This document shows positions 43,432 to 56,179 of a stretch of DNA of 64,000 nt, in pieces. How positions within the stretch are numbered: position 1 is the stretch's first letter; each line of letters begins with the position of its first letter. This stretch comes from Chelonoidis abingdonii (Eukaryota; Chordata; Testudines; Testudinidae), in assembly GCF_003597395.2 (NCBI RefSeq), contig NC_133769.1:45992287-46056286 (forward strand), in the 5' to 3' direction. A program made the translations under genes and the position numbers. Below the pieces are notes generated by a model that was not told where the DNA came from, did no database searches, and saw only the letters and a list, made by a program, of their open reading frames with translations.

Positions 43432-46400
43432 GCAAGTATATCCTGCATGAAGCCTCTTCTGCCATCCTCATTCACTTTTACCTTCTTCCCTGTGACTTTC
43501 CTTCCACAGGAGACATTTCCATAGGATTTACTCCAGTTACTGCATGTGGGGCAGAAGTTGGGATACTTCTTGTAGTCGTTCCCTTCCTTACATATTTGTG
43601 GAGGAAAAAGCCATAGTCTGGCCCAAAGACTGCAAATTCCTCTGGGGAGAGCCTTTCTTGTCCCCATTAATGTCAGTGACAGAGATCAAATTAATTTGTC
43701 AGCAAAACTTTATGCACACCCAGCATGTTCTATAAACACTGTACAAATAGTGTCTACAATTACAGCTTTTTCATGACAAAGTCTGTGATAAAGTTTTATC
43801 CACACACAGTATCTCCATTAGGGATAAAATTTGTAGATCATATTCCAATCAACTGATTAACTTACATCTTATTTACCACAAACAAAAAACACATTTTCGG
43901 GTCCTCTTGTATTTTGTTTCTATTTCTTTCAAACTCTATGTAACCTGAAACTTTCCATTGTGCACCCCTGCATTATTATCTCCATCTGATTTATTTGAAC
44001 CGATCTTCTTTCATTCAGCAAGACAACTAGACTAAGCTTAATGTACATTAAATTGCCCTAGTAATTTTTTCACATTAGGAATCTCTTTCCGTATAGTAAA
44101 CATTTAAACAGTTGAGAATGTTAGTCACGTCATTTAAGATGCGCACATATTCCCAAGGGGAAGTATATATCCATCTTTCCTGGCTGCATATTTCTAGTGA
44201 GTTTCTGCTCGGCAATTCAACCACTCAGACAAATCTCTAGTAGATTAATGTGTCACAGTCACATCACCTCACACAAAAAAGTCAGAGCTCCCCATATAGA
44301 CAGTGAAGAACACTGTTAGATGAAGGTACATTTTCTCTGCCAGTTCACACAATACAAATCCCACAGCTGACAGCACAATTCAGAAAAGACACAAAACTAC
44401 TCAGAGCTAAAGGGCTGGGTAGTCTCCCAAAATCTTTTTTTTTTTTTTTTAACAGGTCTATTTATCACTAATAGATGAGGAGAATGATTCCTTGGCTAAA
44501 TGTATTCTTGTCTGCACTTGAATGAATGCTATTGAGTATAATACTGACTAATCTGTGTTCAAATGCCTATGTTGCTAACTACAGAAATCTGCTTTTCTTC
44601 CTCTAATCCACAGATGCCAAACACTGTAAACCTCCATACAAAAATGATAAGACATGGTGCAGAAAATAAAATTCACAGAAAAAAAATAAGAAATTTACAT
44701 TTTTTTCCTTTTATCCACTCTTTCTTAGTAACAAAAATTACTATTGATTGTGATTCGTACCAATCTTTAAGTTACTACTGTATACAGATAAAGTCAGTAT
44801 TAAGCAAAACTAATATAAGAATAAAAGACTAAATAAAGAATACAGAGAAGGATAAATCTAAATGCCAAATATATGGAAAATAATATTAAAGAAATAAAGA
44901 GAGTGTGGTTAGAAAGAGTGAGGAAGATTGTCCCCTCCTGTGGAAATACATATGGGAGTGGGTCTGAAAACAGCAAGGTTCCTCATCCAAAGCTTCCTGA
45001 TAAGGATCTGCAGATGCTGGAATCATCCTGCACGTAATTCACTATAATCAACACAGCAGAAGTGGGTCTTTAGGAAGGACTTGTATGTGGATGGGGTGAG
45101 GGCTTTGTGGATGAGGTCAGCGAGGTCACAACATTTATAAGGAGCTGCATGGAAGAAGGCATGTAAGGGAATGTGTGAAAAGCTGACAAACCAGTGGATA
45201 AGGCTGGAAACACTGTCAGAGTGGAAGGGATGGGCCAATGCTATGCTTAGCATTGACAAGCTAAGACAAACTGGAAGAGGCAGGTTATGTAGAACTTTGA
45301 AAGTGGTAACAAGAGTATTTTGTTTCATGCACTAGCAGATGGGCAGCCAAGAGAGGATTGCAAAGAGGGAGGAGACATGATAAAATGGGTGGGCAAGGAA
45401 GATTATTTTAGTAGTTACATTTTATATGGATTGAAGTGGGGGGACAGGAGAGGAAGTGAGTGTACAGTACCACAGAAATGGCAGCTCCTCATCTTTCATG
45501 CCCCACAGGACAATTTTAGTCACACAGAGAGCCTTTCGCTTGCTAAAACTGAGATGAACCAAGCCAGTGTCAGACCTGTTTGCATTATTTTATAATTATT
45601 AAGCTTCTAAAGTCAAGCACTCAAAAGTTAGGAAATACCAGAACTGAGGCTGCCTATGCACTTTGGCCCTTTTGTATGTATGCGTTATGCTAAATCTTGA
45701 ATTACAAGAACACATTCTATTCCGCCCCACCCCAAGACCCATATACTAGTCCCCCCATAATATTCTTCACATGTATCGTGCCTTTCATCTCAAAACATTT
45801 ATTAATTTAGCCACAAAACATGCCTCTAAAGCAGATGTTATTGCCCCAATTTACAAAAGGGAATTCTAAGGCAGATTAGTCACTTGATCTCCCTCTAAGT
45901 GCATGGAGGAAGTCTGTGGCAGAATCATGTATGATTTACTGAGTTCTAATCTAGTGCCTTATCTACGAGAGCCTCTTTTCTCCATCCAGGACAACTCTGC
46001 ATCCATGTGAACAGCTTGTGTTATATGAGAAGGTTCTACAGGGGAAGGTTCTACAGTGAGGAATCCTTCCCCCAGCATGAGGAGCAGCTAATGTTGCCAA
46101 CTCTCATGATGTTATTATAGATCTTGTAATATTTAGTGTTTTATTTGCAGCCCCAGCTCCTGGAATCACACAATTAATTTGACCATTTGTTGAAACACCA
46201 CTTTTTAAAACCATTAATGAAGCGTCTAGCCCTCCTGGTTGTGGAGAAAACCTTGCTTGAAATAAGAGATGCTAAAGGGTTCAAAAAACAGAAAGCAAAT
46301 AAAAAGAAACCTAATTCTATATTTTAAAATCTCATGTTTTTTAAGACAAGCTAATGAGTTTTTGGGCCATGACTCATGATTTTTGAGTATTTGGATTTGG

Positions 46401-48478
46401 CAATATTGAATAGCAGTGGATTTGCTATATGACCTCTGAGTGTGGCTATGATCCAGTGTGCATTCCCCCTCCAGAGTGAAGGATGGCTTTTCTGGACATG
46501 TAGTTGTAGATACATGAATGGAGTAGCATTATTTTCCCCTTGAAATGCTGAATATATTACTACTAATTTGGTACTCAATTTTCTGATCAACCAGTTACAA
46601 ATGCTTATTCTGGGCCTGATCTTCCCTTCAGTTATCTTGTTGTAAAATCACTAGTAATGTCAGTGAAGTCAACAAAGTAACAAGTGTTACAAAAGTGGGG
46701 TAAGTGAGAAGAGAATCAGGCTCCCGGGGTTTTATTGTGAAACAAACTCCATAGTACTAGAAGAAAATGCAATTATTGTCCAAACTTCAAAGTAAATTAC
46801 ACACCAGAAGGTATCCCAGGACACTTCTATGTTATTTACAAAGCACCTATCAATGTACCAGATATGGGGAGAAAATGCATAGAACACAAGTTTTCAAAAT
46901 GGCTGGAACTGAATAAAACATGATTAATTTGGGGATGTGTCTGGAACTGAAAAAGGTATCTTGTATTTTTAAAAGACAAATTGCCTTTATTAATATTAGG
47001 AGAACCTATAAAATCAGCTGTTTTTGCAATAACTAATTATTTAATATCCAATTCAGTATCCAGTCCAATATTGCTTTTCAAATGGAACATCCAATTTGAA
47101 ATCATGGGAGTTTTGTATATGGTATAGGCACAGAATCAGGCATCTTTAAGGAATGATTTTAAGGACTACAGTTTCCCTTAAATGTATTGGTCTGGCCTTC
47201 AAATGGAACTTTCAGGCACCTTAATGCAGGCTGCCCCTGTTGGAATATTACAAGATATTCTTTCCCTAGACTTTGACTGATTTAAAAAAGAAACTAAAAG
47301 GATTTTTTTAAATGAGTTACAATGCAGGGAGAATCCAGTTCAACTCCCACTGAAGTCAATATATCTTTCCATGACTTCAGTGAGAGTTGAATTGGGACCC
47401 TATAGCATCTAAATCAACTGAAAACCAGACACATTAAAGGAACACCCAGTGATTTATCGGGAAAGTTTAAATGAGTGAGCAGTGTTCTATGAAATTCAAT
47501 TCAATTAGCGCATGTACAGAAACATACATCTTTATTCATTAAGAAATGTGATTTAATGTATTTGTGTACAGCATCCTTTATTCACTGTATTTCAAAGAAG
47601 TACCCTGTAACAGTATTTCAATATAGCACTCCAGCTGTCTCATTTCACCCTTTGTAACACTAATATTTCATCAACTCTTCACTACTTTTATCTTTAACAA
47701 GCCTTAGCAAAAGATACTTAAGTCAATGAGAACTGATATCATTCGTAATTGTAACTGTTTAATTCAACCATCAAGCAATCTAGAACTAAACAGAATTCTC
47801 TGGACACAGAATATGAAAATTAAGGGTCCACCACCAGTCCTGCAAATCCTTAATCAAATGAGTAATTTGTACGCAGGTGAGTGCTCCCAATAATTTCAGT
47901 GGGACTACTTATTATACTCATATGACTATGGCTTTGCAGGACTGGTCCTTTATTCTGCAGGGCACTTATTTCAACATGATGCAACAGTTGCAGTAGCAAA
48001 AATAAAAATACCATTGAATTTTGTTGTAGCGTTTTTTGTTTGGAAGGTATCCTTAAATATTGTACAAAGATAAGATATGTATTGAGAGTATGAGGACTGG
48101 GTATGGAGCAATAGCAATCAGTATGCCCCTCACAATGACATATATAAATGCACAGAGAATTTTGTACGTTAGAATCATCCATTTGATTGAAAAAAGTTGT
48201 TTTCTAACTCCAAACTAGTTTGCAGGAATGCCAAATAATTTCTTTATCTTTATGGGGTTGAACCTGAAATGGGAATTTGGAATGAAGATCAGTTGGAGGA
48301 TTGTACCCCTAGATTTGAATCCTAAATTAAGATTCCTGAATGTAATATTCCAGTTTTACATAGGGAATTTTTCAGGTATGATTGACATCTATAAATGTAA
48401 AGAAATACCTTGTTCTTTAGCATGCTTTCAAAGTAGGAAGTAATTCTGTAAAGCAAAATTGAAAGGATCCATGGTAAA
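43432..48478. other. Intronic sequence, largely unrecognised
   Basis: AT-rich. It holds an unclassified repeat-like tract at about 45020-45470 (resembling the 3' region of an L2-type LINE; minus-strand frame 45023-45328) and a MIR-like relic at 45765-45975. There is a T-run at about 44437-44451. No exon was found. Confidence 0.45.
45765..45975 (-). repeat. MIR-like CORE-SINE relic
   Basis: Degraded GTGCCTTTCATCTC, CCCCAATTTACAAAAGGGAA and TCTAATCTAGTGCCTTATCT segments follow the reverse-complement MIR order. Confidence 0.4.
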
Positions 48479-48492
48479 CCTGACATTAATAA

Positions 48493-48622
48493 GCGACAAA
48501 GAGTCCTGTGGCACCTTATAGACTAATAGAAGTATTGGAGCATAAGCTTTCATGGGTGAATACCCACTTCATCAGATGCATGCTTTTTACACATCCAAAC
48601 TAACACGGCTACCCCTCTGATA
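48493..48622. mobile_element. SINE-like retroposon with inverted head
   Basis: A 130-bp copy of the family at 53804. The plus strand gives the body forward (GAGTCCTGTGGCACCTTATA to CACTTCATCAGATGCATG), then the head reverse-complemented (TAACACGGCTACCCCTCTGA). The 14-bp flanks CCTGACATTAATAA (48479-48492) and CCTGACGTTAATAA (48623-48636) match at 13 of 14. The duplication shows retroposition; the inverted head suggests twin priming. Confidence 0.78.
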
Positions 48623-48677
48623 CCTGACGTTAATAAACCATGATATTTACACAGAAAATCATGTGTATGACTGGTAG

Positions 48678-49459
48678 GGTAGCCAGGTATCTGGTTTTCA
48701 ACTGAACACCCAGTTGAAAAGGGATCCTGAAAGTCCGGTTGGCAGTGCTGTGTGTCTAAGGCAGGTTAGTTCCTACCTATCCTGGCACTACACTGCATCC
48801 TGGAAGTGACCAGCAGGTCCGGCTCCTATGCCAGGGGGGGCACGGGACTCTGCGAGCTGCCCCCAACCTGAGCACTGGCTTCACACTCCCATTGTATGGG
48901 AACAGTGGCCAATGGGAGCTAGGAGGGGTGGTGCCCGTGGATGGGCAGGGGCAGTGCGCAGAGGCTCCTGGCCCCCTCGCCGGGCCTGCTGCTGGCCGCT
49001 TCCAGGGTGCCACTGACCGGGAGCTACCCGAGGTAAGCCTACACCCCAACCCTGAGCCCCCTCCTACACCCCAAACCCCTCATCCCTGGCCTCACCCCGG
49101 AGCCTGCACCCAACCCCCAGCCCAGAGCCTGCACTCCCTCCCACACACACGAACCTGCTGCCTCAACCTACAGCCCCCTCCCATATTCTGAATCCCTCAG
49201 CCCCACCCCCTAGACTGGAGCCCCATTCTGCACCCCAAATCTCTCACCCCCGGTCCTACCCCAGAGCCCGCGACCCCAGCTGAGCCCTCAACCTCTCCCG
49301 CACAATCCCCTGAGCCAGCCTGGTGAATATGAGGGAGTGAGTGAAGGTGGGAAGAATGAGCAACAGAGGGAGCGGGGATGGAGTGAGCAGGGATGTGGCC
49401 TCGAAGGACGGGTGGGGCAAGGGTGTTCGATTTTGTGTGAATAGAAAGTTGGCAACGCT
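48678..49459. mobile_element. GC-rich putative DNA transposon
   Basis: Base composition jumps to GC-rich between AT-rich flanks. Left AGGGTAGCCAGGTATC and right GAAAGTTGGCAACGCT are weakly inverted, with TA next to both ends. The frames inside are proline-rich and uninformative. The family was not identified. Confidence 0.4.
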
Positions 49460-52400
49460 AATGACCCGTCACTATCAGAAGCTAGAAAAAGTGGATAATA
49501 AGCAATTTCCATATTTTCTAATGTGTGAAACATTCAAACGAGAACAATTTGACAGTTAGATAGTGCCACTGGATTTGATGAACTCAAAAAATCTGAAGTC
49601 CTTACTTAGACAAAAATCTTTTAAAAGTCAGTTTGAATTTTGCCTGATAAAGGACTTTTGAATTTGGCCTATACAGAAACCTGTTCAATCAACAATGGAA
49701 CGTATCTACTTCTGGGGTGAAATATGACTATTTCTGATAGAGCACAGCAAATCTAAATAAAAGTTTAGTCTGGGAAGTGAAAAAGATACAATATCCAGTT
49801 GGAAGCGTTGGGAGAAATGTTGCATCCAAAAATCACCCATACTATTTCATATAGTGCCTGGATTGTCCTTAGAAGTATCCTATCCAAATATTACATCAGG
49901 CCTGACCCCATTAAACTGGCAAAATATGACAAAAATACGGTGCCACCAACAGAATCTCAAGAACTTGCTGGGGCCAAGTGTCACAACACCAGCCTCTTTT
50001 GGAAAATTCCTTCTTTTGCAGTTAGTTGATTTGCATATTCTTCTTCTTTAATACTGCAAGCCCTCTTTTCCTGGCAATTTATTTTTCGAATGTGGAACCC
50101 TTGACATGTATACAAAAAGGTGACTTGTCTTTATAGGGAAAAAAGCTTATTGAATAGCCAAAAGGATGCCTCATACTGAAAAGCAGCACAAAATGGTGCA
50201 TGAAGCTATAAGAATCAAGCTATTAACTGGGAGACATGGATTCCGGAACTAACTCAGACTTCCAATCCCCAGGGGGAATATTGAGGAGCACTGCCCATTT
50301 GACGAGGAATTGAATGGTCAGCAAAAGAACAGAATCTGCTCACCCTTAAATTACTAATTAGAGGAGTCATAGTGAGAAGTGGCCACTTAAATAATGAACA
50401 CAGGAAATGAGGAAAATAGCGTTAATTGGAGAATAGGCAATACATATGAAGAATAGGCAATACATATAGTTGCATGTTAATGTACTAATTCATAATTTGA
50501 TTATATTCAGAATATTTCAACTATCTCCACATAATTTTTATATAAATTATGTTTTTCTTCAGGAATTAAGTAACAAAAATACATTTAAACAAGCTTAATT
50601 AGTGCTGCCTAGCATAGCTTTGAAAACTTTGCTTTTACATTGCATTAAAAGTGGGAAAAATTACTGTGCCAGCTACCTTTTATATCACACCCACAAATAG
50701 TGTACAGCATAAATATTGGTTTGCACTTAAAGCCATTTAAAGTTTCATTAAAAACATTCTCAGTAACTTCTGCACAACTTTTCAGATCTACTTTTATAAG
50801 TATAATCAATCAATACAATACTGTATATGTAGATATTCACATTTCAAAGTGTGTATATGTATAATGTCTTTTTGGTACACAAATATATAAAATCAAATAT
50901 AATACAGCCACAAATAGATGGTTAAAAAATAAAATTCCCTTTAAATTTATGTTTTATCTTTTTTATTCTGCTTAACTAAATGTAATCATAGAAAGCATGT
51001 AATAGGAAACGTGCACCATCTTAAGTGTAAAGCAGAGTTAATAATAAAATCTCCACTGTGATATCATCTAGTATAAAATAAATCAAAGTCAATATTTGAG
51101 ACACAAAAAATATCAGTATAAGAAATTTAAGCTGGGCAATAGGGTATGATTCTGTATTCTTTACATAGTCCAAGTCATACTGAATCCAAATGAGGTTGTA
51201 AATATGCACATGATGTATGTTTGAGTCCATAAAGATCATAAAAGCACACTTGATCCAAGGCTTTCATGTTTGCACATCCATTAATTGTTAATTATTAGGG
51301 GTACATATCAAAGTACAGCACAGCAGGTGCATTCACAAAGCTCTTATTTGTAATGAGATAATTGCTTGTACTGTACCTCCACCACACAGCTTTGGAAATA
51401 AACCCCTTGAAGTCAGTAGAATAACACAAAATGAATTATTTAGAAAAAAGTGCTCTTTTCTGTATTGATAATGGCTTGTTATTCTGATGCTACAGACTGA
51501 ACTAAAACTGAGCAATGCACTGCACATAATGAAAACAAAGGGATAATTTACTAATTGGAAGATTTGCTTATTGGGTTTTGAGGGGTCGAGGGTTGGGTGG
51601 AGAGTGGAATTTAATAATGGCAAAGTATAGATGAGCTACATTCCAAAGTGATTTTTTTACATAGTTTGGGGAAACCATCTGTAAATTTTCACAAGTAAAA
51701 GGAGGGCATAGAGAATCACAAAGCAATCTGCAACATGTTAAGTTCATCTGAATATTTAAGTCACTTCAACTCAAAATGAATCACTCTTCATAATACAATT
51801 TGTTGAAATACCTTTCTGGTTTTTAAAACTTTTTTCCTCTTCAATTATTTATAGCTAAATCTGGACACTGGAAGCCACTATGATTTTTCCATAAGACAGA
51901 ATGGGACAAATTCTGCAAAATCTTACAGCTCATTGACTTCGGTTACTTAGGATGTGTCGGTAAGTCAGAGCAGACTTGAAATGAGAGTGAATTAGCTGAA
52001 TAAATGCAATTACAAACAGTGTCAATGATTTTTTGTTCATGGTAAAAATACCACAACCAATGCGGAATGATGTGCAACACTTTTAATTTTTTCATAATAA
52101 ACACAAGAATTTACTAGGAAATCTTTATGATTATATGCAAACATTATTCTATAGTCAGAATATAGTGCCAAATTCTACTACCCATAAGGATCCCAGATGA
52201 AGAGCATCATGCTCCACAAGTAGCGTCATTGAAGAACTGACGTAATTGGTACTATTTGAAATAAACCTTATTGCATAAGAAGTCCAAGTGATTTCAGTTC
52301 TTTAACTGACTTCAGTGGGACGACTTGTGGAATAGGGTATTATTCATCCCTAAGTAAGGGCATCAGAATCAGGCCATTATAATTTGTCCAGTAATACAGC

Positions 52401-53791
52401 AGATGAAACCACTGCCCTCTACTCACTCCCAAAGGAACCATTTAGCCTTTGAGTTTTCTTCCCTCCTGTTCCCCTCCTATGAGTTTTTCTCATGGGTGGG
52501 GAGAGCTGGGCTTTATGTACTTTTCATAGATTAACTGCCTTATACTGCTCCCATTGAAGTCCATGGCAAAACTCCAAAGTAGAACTGGACCCCAGAGTAG
52601 ACTTCCTTTGAAACATGAGAGGATATCACTGTAAGATAGTGGCAAACTGGGAACTCCACTTTATTTTTTTGAAATTACATGCAAATCAAGTTGGACCTGT
52701 AAAACACAGTAGGTTTTCAAGAAAGTTCTCTGTATATCCCTGAGGATAAAACAATAGACTCTTGAAACAACGTGCACAGCCTTCATGATGAAGATACAGT
52801 CTACCATGCTCTACAGCAACATTCCATTCACAAAATAAACTGGCGCTGGTTCTGGATACCAAAATGAATGGTAACCACTAGCCCAATACAAAAAACCCTA
52901 GTACCTATAAAATTCACTAAACCCAATGATTCAATTCTTTATTGTGAGAAAGCAAAACTAAATTATATCAAAATCTAAAACATCATTAATCTTACAGGCA
53001 AAGAGCGATAGAGTAGAAGTATTCTGGGTTGCAGGCAGAGGGAAGAAGATATTCAAATGAAATCTGATTAAAATCAGTCTAATATCCTGTACAGTGTATT
53101 CATTCATGGGAACAATCACATCATTCAACAAGCTATGCAGTCTGGCTCATCAGTCCTCAGAATGAGCTACCATTGAGACCAAATCATCCATCACCTCTAA
53201 GAAGGGTGACCTCTCCAGGTCAGTTTTGAAAACAATAGTGAATCTGTCAAGGGAGAAAAATTAAGTAGCAGCTGGTATTATACCTGATGTATGATTGAAA
53301 AAAAATGGTTTCTAGTATTGGCAGATCTTTTGTATTTAGGAGTACAGCATAGTCACACAAGTACACTGTTAGAAAGTTACATTATAAACAAACATCTTAT
53401 TTCTACCACAACACAAAAGGAAGTACAACAAATGTTTAAGCAACAAGAATTTCTATTTCCCTAGAGAGTTCAAGTTCTACTAAATGCCTTTCTATTGTTT
53501 ATAATATGGCATGACCACATTAACCTGCAAATAAGATGTAAACTCTAGTAACATTGCACTTCTGTCAGAAATGTAATTATGTTTCTATATCATATACATT
53601 GTGTCATAACAGAATATACCCATATTTACACATACAGATAAATAGATCTTAATTTTAACTTTTAAAATAGGAATTTTCATTACTATTAGGAAATAAGTGG
53701 GGAATATGTAGAAGATGTTATAAAAATCATCAAGTATACTACCAGAAAAGTGTAATGGTCTATTCATTTTTATATTTTATTTTAGAATAAC
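49460..53791. other. Repeat-poor AT-rich intronic tract
   Basis: I recognise no repeat family, terminal repeats, exon or RNA gene over 4.3 kb. A short direct duplication GAATAGGCAATACATAT occurs at about 50431-50467. Being free of the repeats seen elsewhere, it is a reasonable place to look for conserved regulatory sequence, but nothing proves this. Confidence 0.45.
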
Positions 53792-53803
53792 TAAGATTTT
53801 TAG

Positions 53804-54002
53804 TATCAGAGGGCTTGCTGTGTTAGTCTGGATCTGTAAAAGCAGCAAAAAATCCTGTGGCACCTTATAGACTAATAGACATTTTGGAGCATGAGCTTTC
53901 GTGGGTGAATATGCATCCGATGAAGTGGGTATTCACCCACGAAAGCTCATGCTCCAAAATGTCTGTTAGTCTATAAGGTGCCACAGGATTTTTTGCTGCT
54001 TT
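53804..54002. mobile_element. SINE-like retroposon forming a 75-bp-arm palindrome
   Basis: The head (TATCAGAGGGCTTGCTGTGT) is followed by a body copy (53837-53911), an 18-bp spacer (53912-53929) and the body reverse-complemented (53930-54004). The arms differ at one position (TAATAG against TAACAG). Flanks TAAGATTTTTAG (53792-53803) and TAAGATTTTTTAG (54003-54015) look like a target duplication. Confidence 0.83.
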
Positions 54003-54015
54003 TAAGATTTTTTAG

Positions 54016-55428
54016 AATTAACATTTTAGAATTAAAATTTGAATAGTGCCTATCAAAAGTTAAAAATATTTCAGTTGTTATAAAGACATTCTTAATTAAA
54101 GGTCAGTTGCACCCATCAAATTTACAATTCAACCACTTCCAATAAGCTTTTTGGAAAGGGAATTCAAATTAGTTTTTTCATTTGTCAAATCAAAACAATT
54201 ACAGTATGAGGAGTTCAACTACAGTGAAATTGATTGCACCGTTAGCACGACACTGATCTTTGTTTATAAAGATTTAATGTGCCAGAAGCAGCACCACCTA
54301 TTAGATGAAAAATGTAGGTTAATATCTACTTTAACAAGAGAGCTCTACTATAAAACTGGTTTTGTGGACAGATGACAATGACTGACGCTCTTGTTTTCAC
54401 ATAAGTATGCGAAACTTAACCAACATTTTGCAGTGTTTTGGCAGGAGCTAATAACATCAGAACACACATAATACACAATATAAAATTTTATGATTTAGAA
54501 ACGTTTTTATTTTAATATATATGACAAAGTGCTTAAGACAACACTTCTAATAATATAAGTTAACTATTCCTTTAATATCTGCTTTCGAATGATAGAACGG
54601 AAATTGTAGGATTCTCACGATGCACTCTGCACGAATCTGCATGTGTTAAAAATTAATTTAGTTATGTAAGTGGTCCTGCTAAAATCAGAATACCAATACT
54701 GTGTTCAGTAAGAGTGAAACGTTAATATACGGACTAATGTATTTTTGCCTTTAAAGACATCAGTATCTTACTCATTTTAGAGCAATGACTGACTTAATCA
54801 GCTATTGGCTAACTGTCTTCTTTTTAGACTGAGATTTGGCACCATTCATTGATACTCTTAAAAATGTTAATTGCCTAAACAGGCTGCTAGCTAAAATAAA
54901 ATCGAACATCCAATGTACTGTACAGGCAAGTTGATGCTTGTTGCCTATATTGCCTTAAATTGTAGATTTCTCTCTCTCTCTCTCTTTCATTTCATATGTG
55001 ATAAATTTTCATGCGAGTGCATCCTGTCGGGCTGTGGGAGTGAATGGCTGGAACACAGTCTCCTCAGAAGAGGCTGATCCTGGCTCCTTGGCTAATGGCA
55101 ATGCAAACAGCCTTCTATCTAATGCTTTGGTGTTAAATGCCACTTTTCAGGCCAGGGCGTGGGTGGGATTGTGAGCGAGCCCAGCCAGAGCAGCCTGTCT
55201 CTGCTAGTGGGGGCATGACTGGAGCTTGCATCCATGGAGCCCAGCAGCAGCAGCTGGAGGGAGGCTAAGGTGAGGAGGGAGAGAAGAAACATTCCCGTCC
55301 ATGATGCTGACAGCATGTTTCCGTGGTGTGAAAGTAAAGGAGGCTCTGGTCGGGAATGGCACTAGCCAGAGCACAGCCAGGGCTCCCAGAGGCGCAAAGT
55401 TGGTTTTAAACCCCCCTATTATTAATAC
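54016..55428 (-). other. Start of PTPRZ1 intron 1, unrecognised
   Basis: AT-rich up to about 55000, then rising GC towards the promoter. A CT-run lies at about 54969-54987. No repeat family was recognised; proximity to the promoter makes regulatory content plausible but unproven. Confidence 0.4.
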
Positions 55429-55436
55429 ATGCAAAT
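55429..55436 (+). promoter_or_regulatory. Octamer (POU-factor) motif by the exon 1 donor
   Basis: A perfect ATGCAAAT lies nine bases inside intron 1, preceded by the AT-rich ATTATTAATAC. POU proteins such as OCT and BRN factors bind this octamer, and PTPRZ1 is a neural/glial gene. Function is inferred only from the motif and its position. Confidence 0.3.
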
Positions 55437-55445
55437 CTCACTCAC

Positions 55446-55503
55446 CCGCTCGGAGGAGGCAGAGGAGTGGGATGCAAGCAAGCAAGCGCCCTAGAATTAG
55501 CAT
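55446..55503 (-). CDS. PTPRZ1: PTPRZ1 coding exon 1 (start codon, signal peptide)
   Basis: The start codon is at 55503-55501 on the minus strand, with G at -3. Nineteen codons read MLILGRLLACIPLLCLLRA, then one base, then the donor GTGAGTGAG. The human N-terminus, from memory MRILKRFLACIQLLCVCRLD.., shares the spacing of the ACI.LLC core. It is a signal peptide: Arg at position 6, a hydrophobic core LLACIPLLCLL, and a plausible cleavage after Ala19. Joined to exon 2 it gives ..[16 protein letters not shown], which places 23 residues before GYYRQQ, as in human. The overlapping 139-codon frame (55497-55916) begins at GTG and is not a convincing upstream ORF; the nearest upstream ATG is at 55714 and stops after eight codons. 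Confidence 0.93.
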
Positions 55504-56040
55504 TTCCAAATCGTCTTGTTCCTCTTCTCTCTGTGGCTCTCTGTCCCCAAGCAGCTGCACCTCGCCTCACTGGGGGAATGGCTTGTGATTCTCCAGCCTC
55601 GCCTTTTAAACGTTTCCAAGTCGCGGAGGAGGAGGAGGAGGAGAAGGAGGGGGTGGGGGAACGGGACTGAATGCCTGGCGCGGGAAGCTAGCAGGGCCAG
55701 ACTCGGTGCTGCATCTCTGGGACTTTCGCTGGCGCTCTCCAGCCTGCTGCTCCCATTCACCCGGCAGCGCCGGAGCTGCCTGATGTGCGCGGGTGAGAGA
55801 GGGCGAGAGAAGGCGCGAGCCCGCCCGCTCCAGCGTGTGACAGCGGGGGCGCGCGCCCGGCAGTGCAGAGACAGCTGCAGGAGGCGACCAGTGTGTGGGA
55901 CTCCCTCCTGCTGCACGTCTGCGGGATGGGGATTTGCCCCTTCAGGCCAGGGGAAAGTTCGTCGCGAGCCAAAGCAGCGTCCGGGTGTCTGACTTGGCAG
56001 GGGCAGGAAGGGTTAGCGCCATTCTAAATATGCACCCTAC
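55504..56040 (-). promoter_or_regulatory. PTPRZ1: PTPRZ1 5' UTR and CpG-rich promoter region
   Basis: From about 55600 to 55990 there are some 33 CpG dinucleotides by eye in about 390 bp, against a CpG-poor background, which marks a CpG island directly upstream of the start codon. On the minus strand a TATA-like TTTAAAAGG lies at 55610-55602, about 100 bp before the ATG, and a GGA/TCC run lies at about 55625-55650. The transcription start cannot be fixed from sequence. Short upstream ATG frames occur at 55756 and 55714, both ending near 55690, and matter only if transcription starts above them. Confidence 0.7.
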
Positions 56041-56179
56041 AGAGCCTTGCAAGCCCTGCTGACTTCAGCTGGGCTGCACACCCCAGAAAGGGGGGCCCTA
56101 GGCCACCTCTGCACTGCAGCCACCTGCCCAGCAGCTAGTTTAACAACTCTCAAGCCCTGCCACCTGTGCTTAATATGTG

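Noticed and set aside
43070..43667. Several overlapping frames on both strands
   Set aside because: They arise from the mirrored halves of the foldback hAT element.
55625..55650. GGA repeat as a coding poly-Arg or poly-Glu stretch
   Set aside because: It lies in the 5' UTR/promoter of PTPRZ1 and has no coding support.
55497..55916. 139-codon minus-strand frame overlapping the PTPRZ1 start codon, a possible upstream ORF
   Set aside because: Its first codon is GTG. True upstream ATGs (55756, 55714) share a short frame ending near 55690, and the 5' end of the mRNA is unknown.
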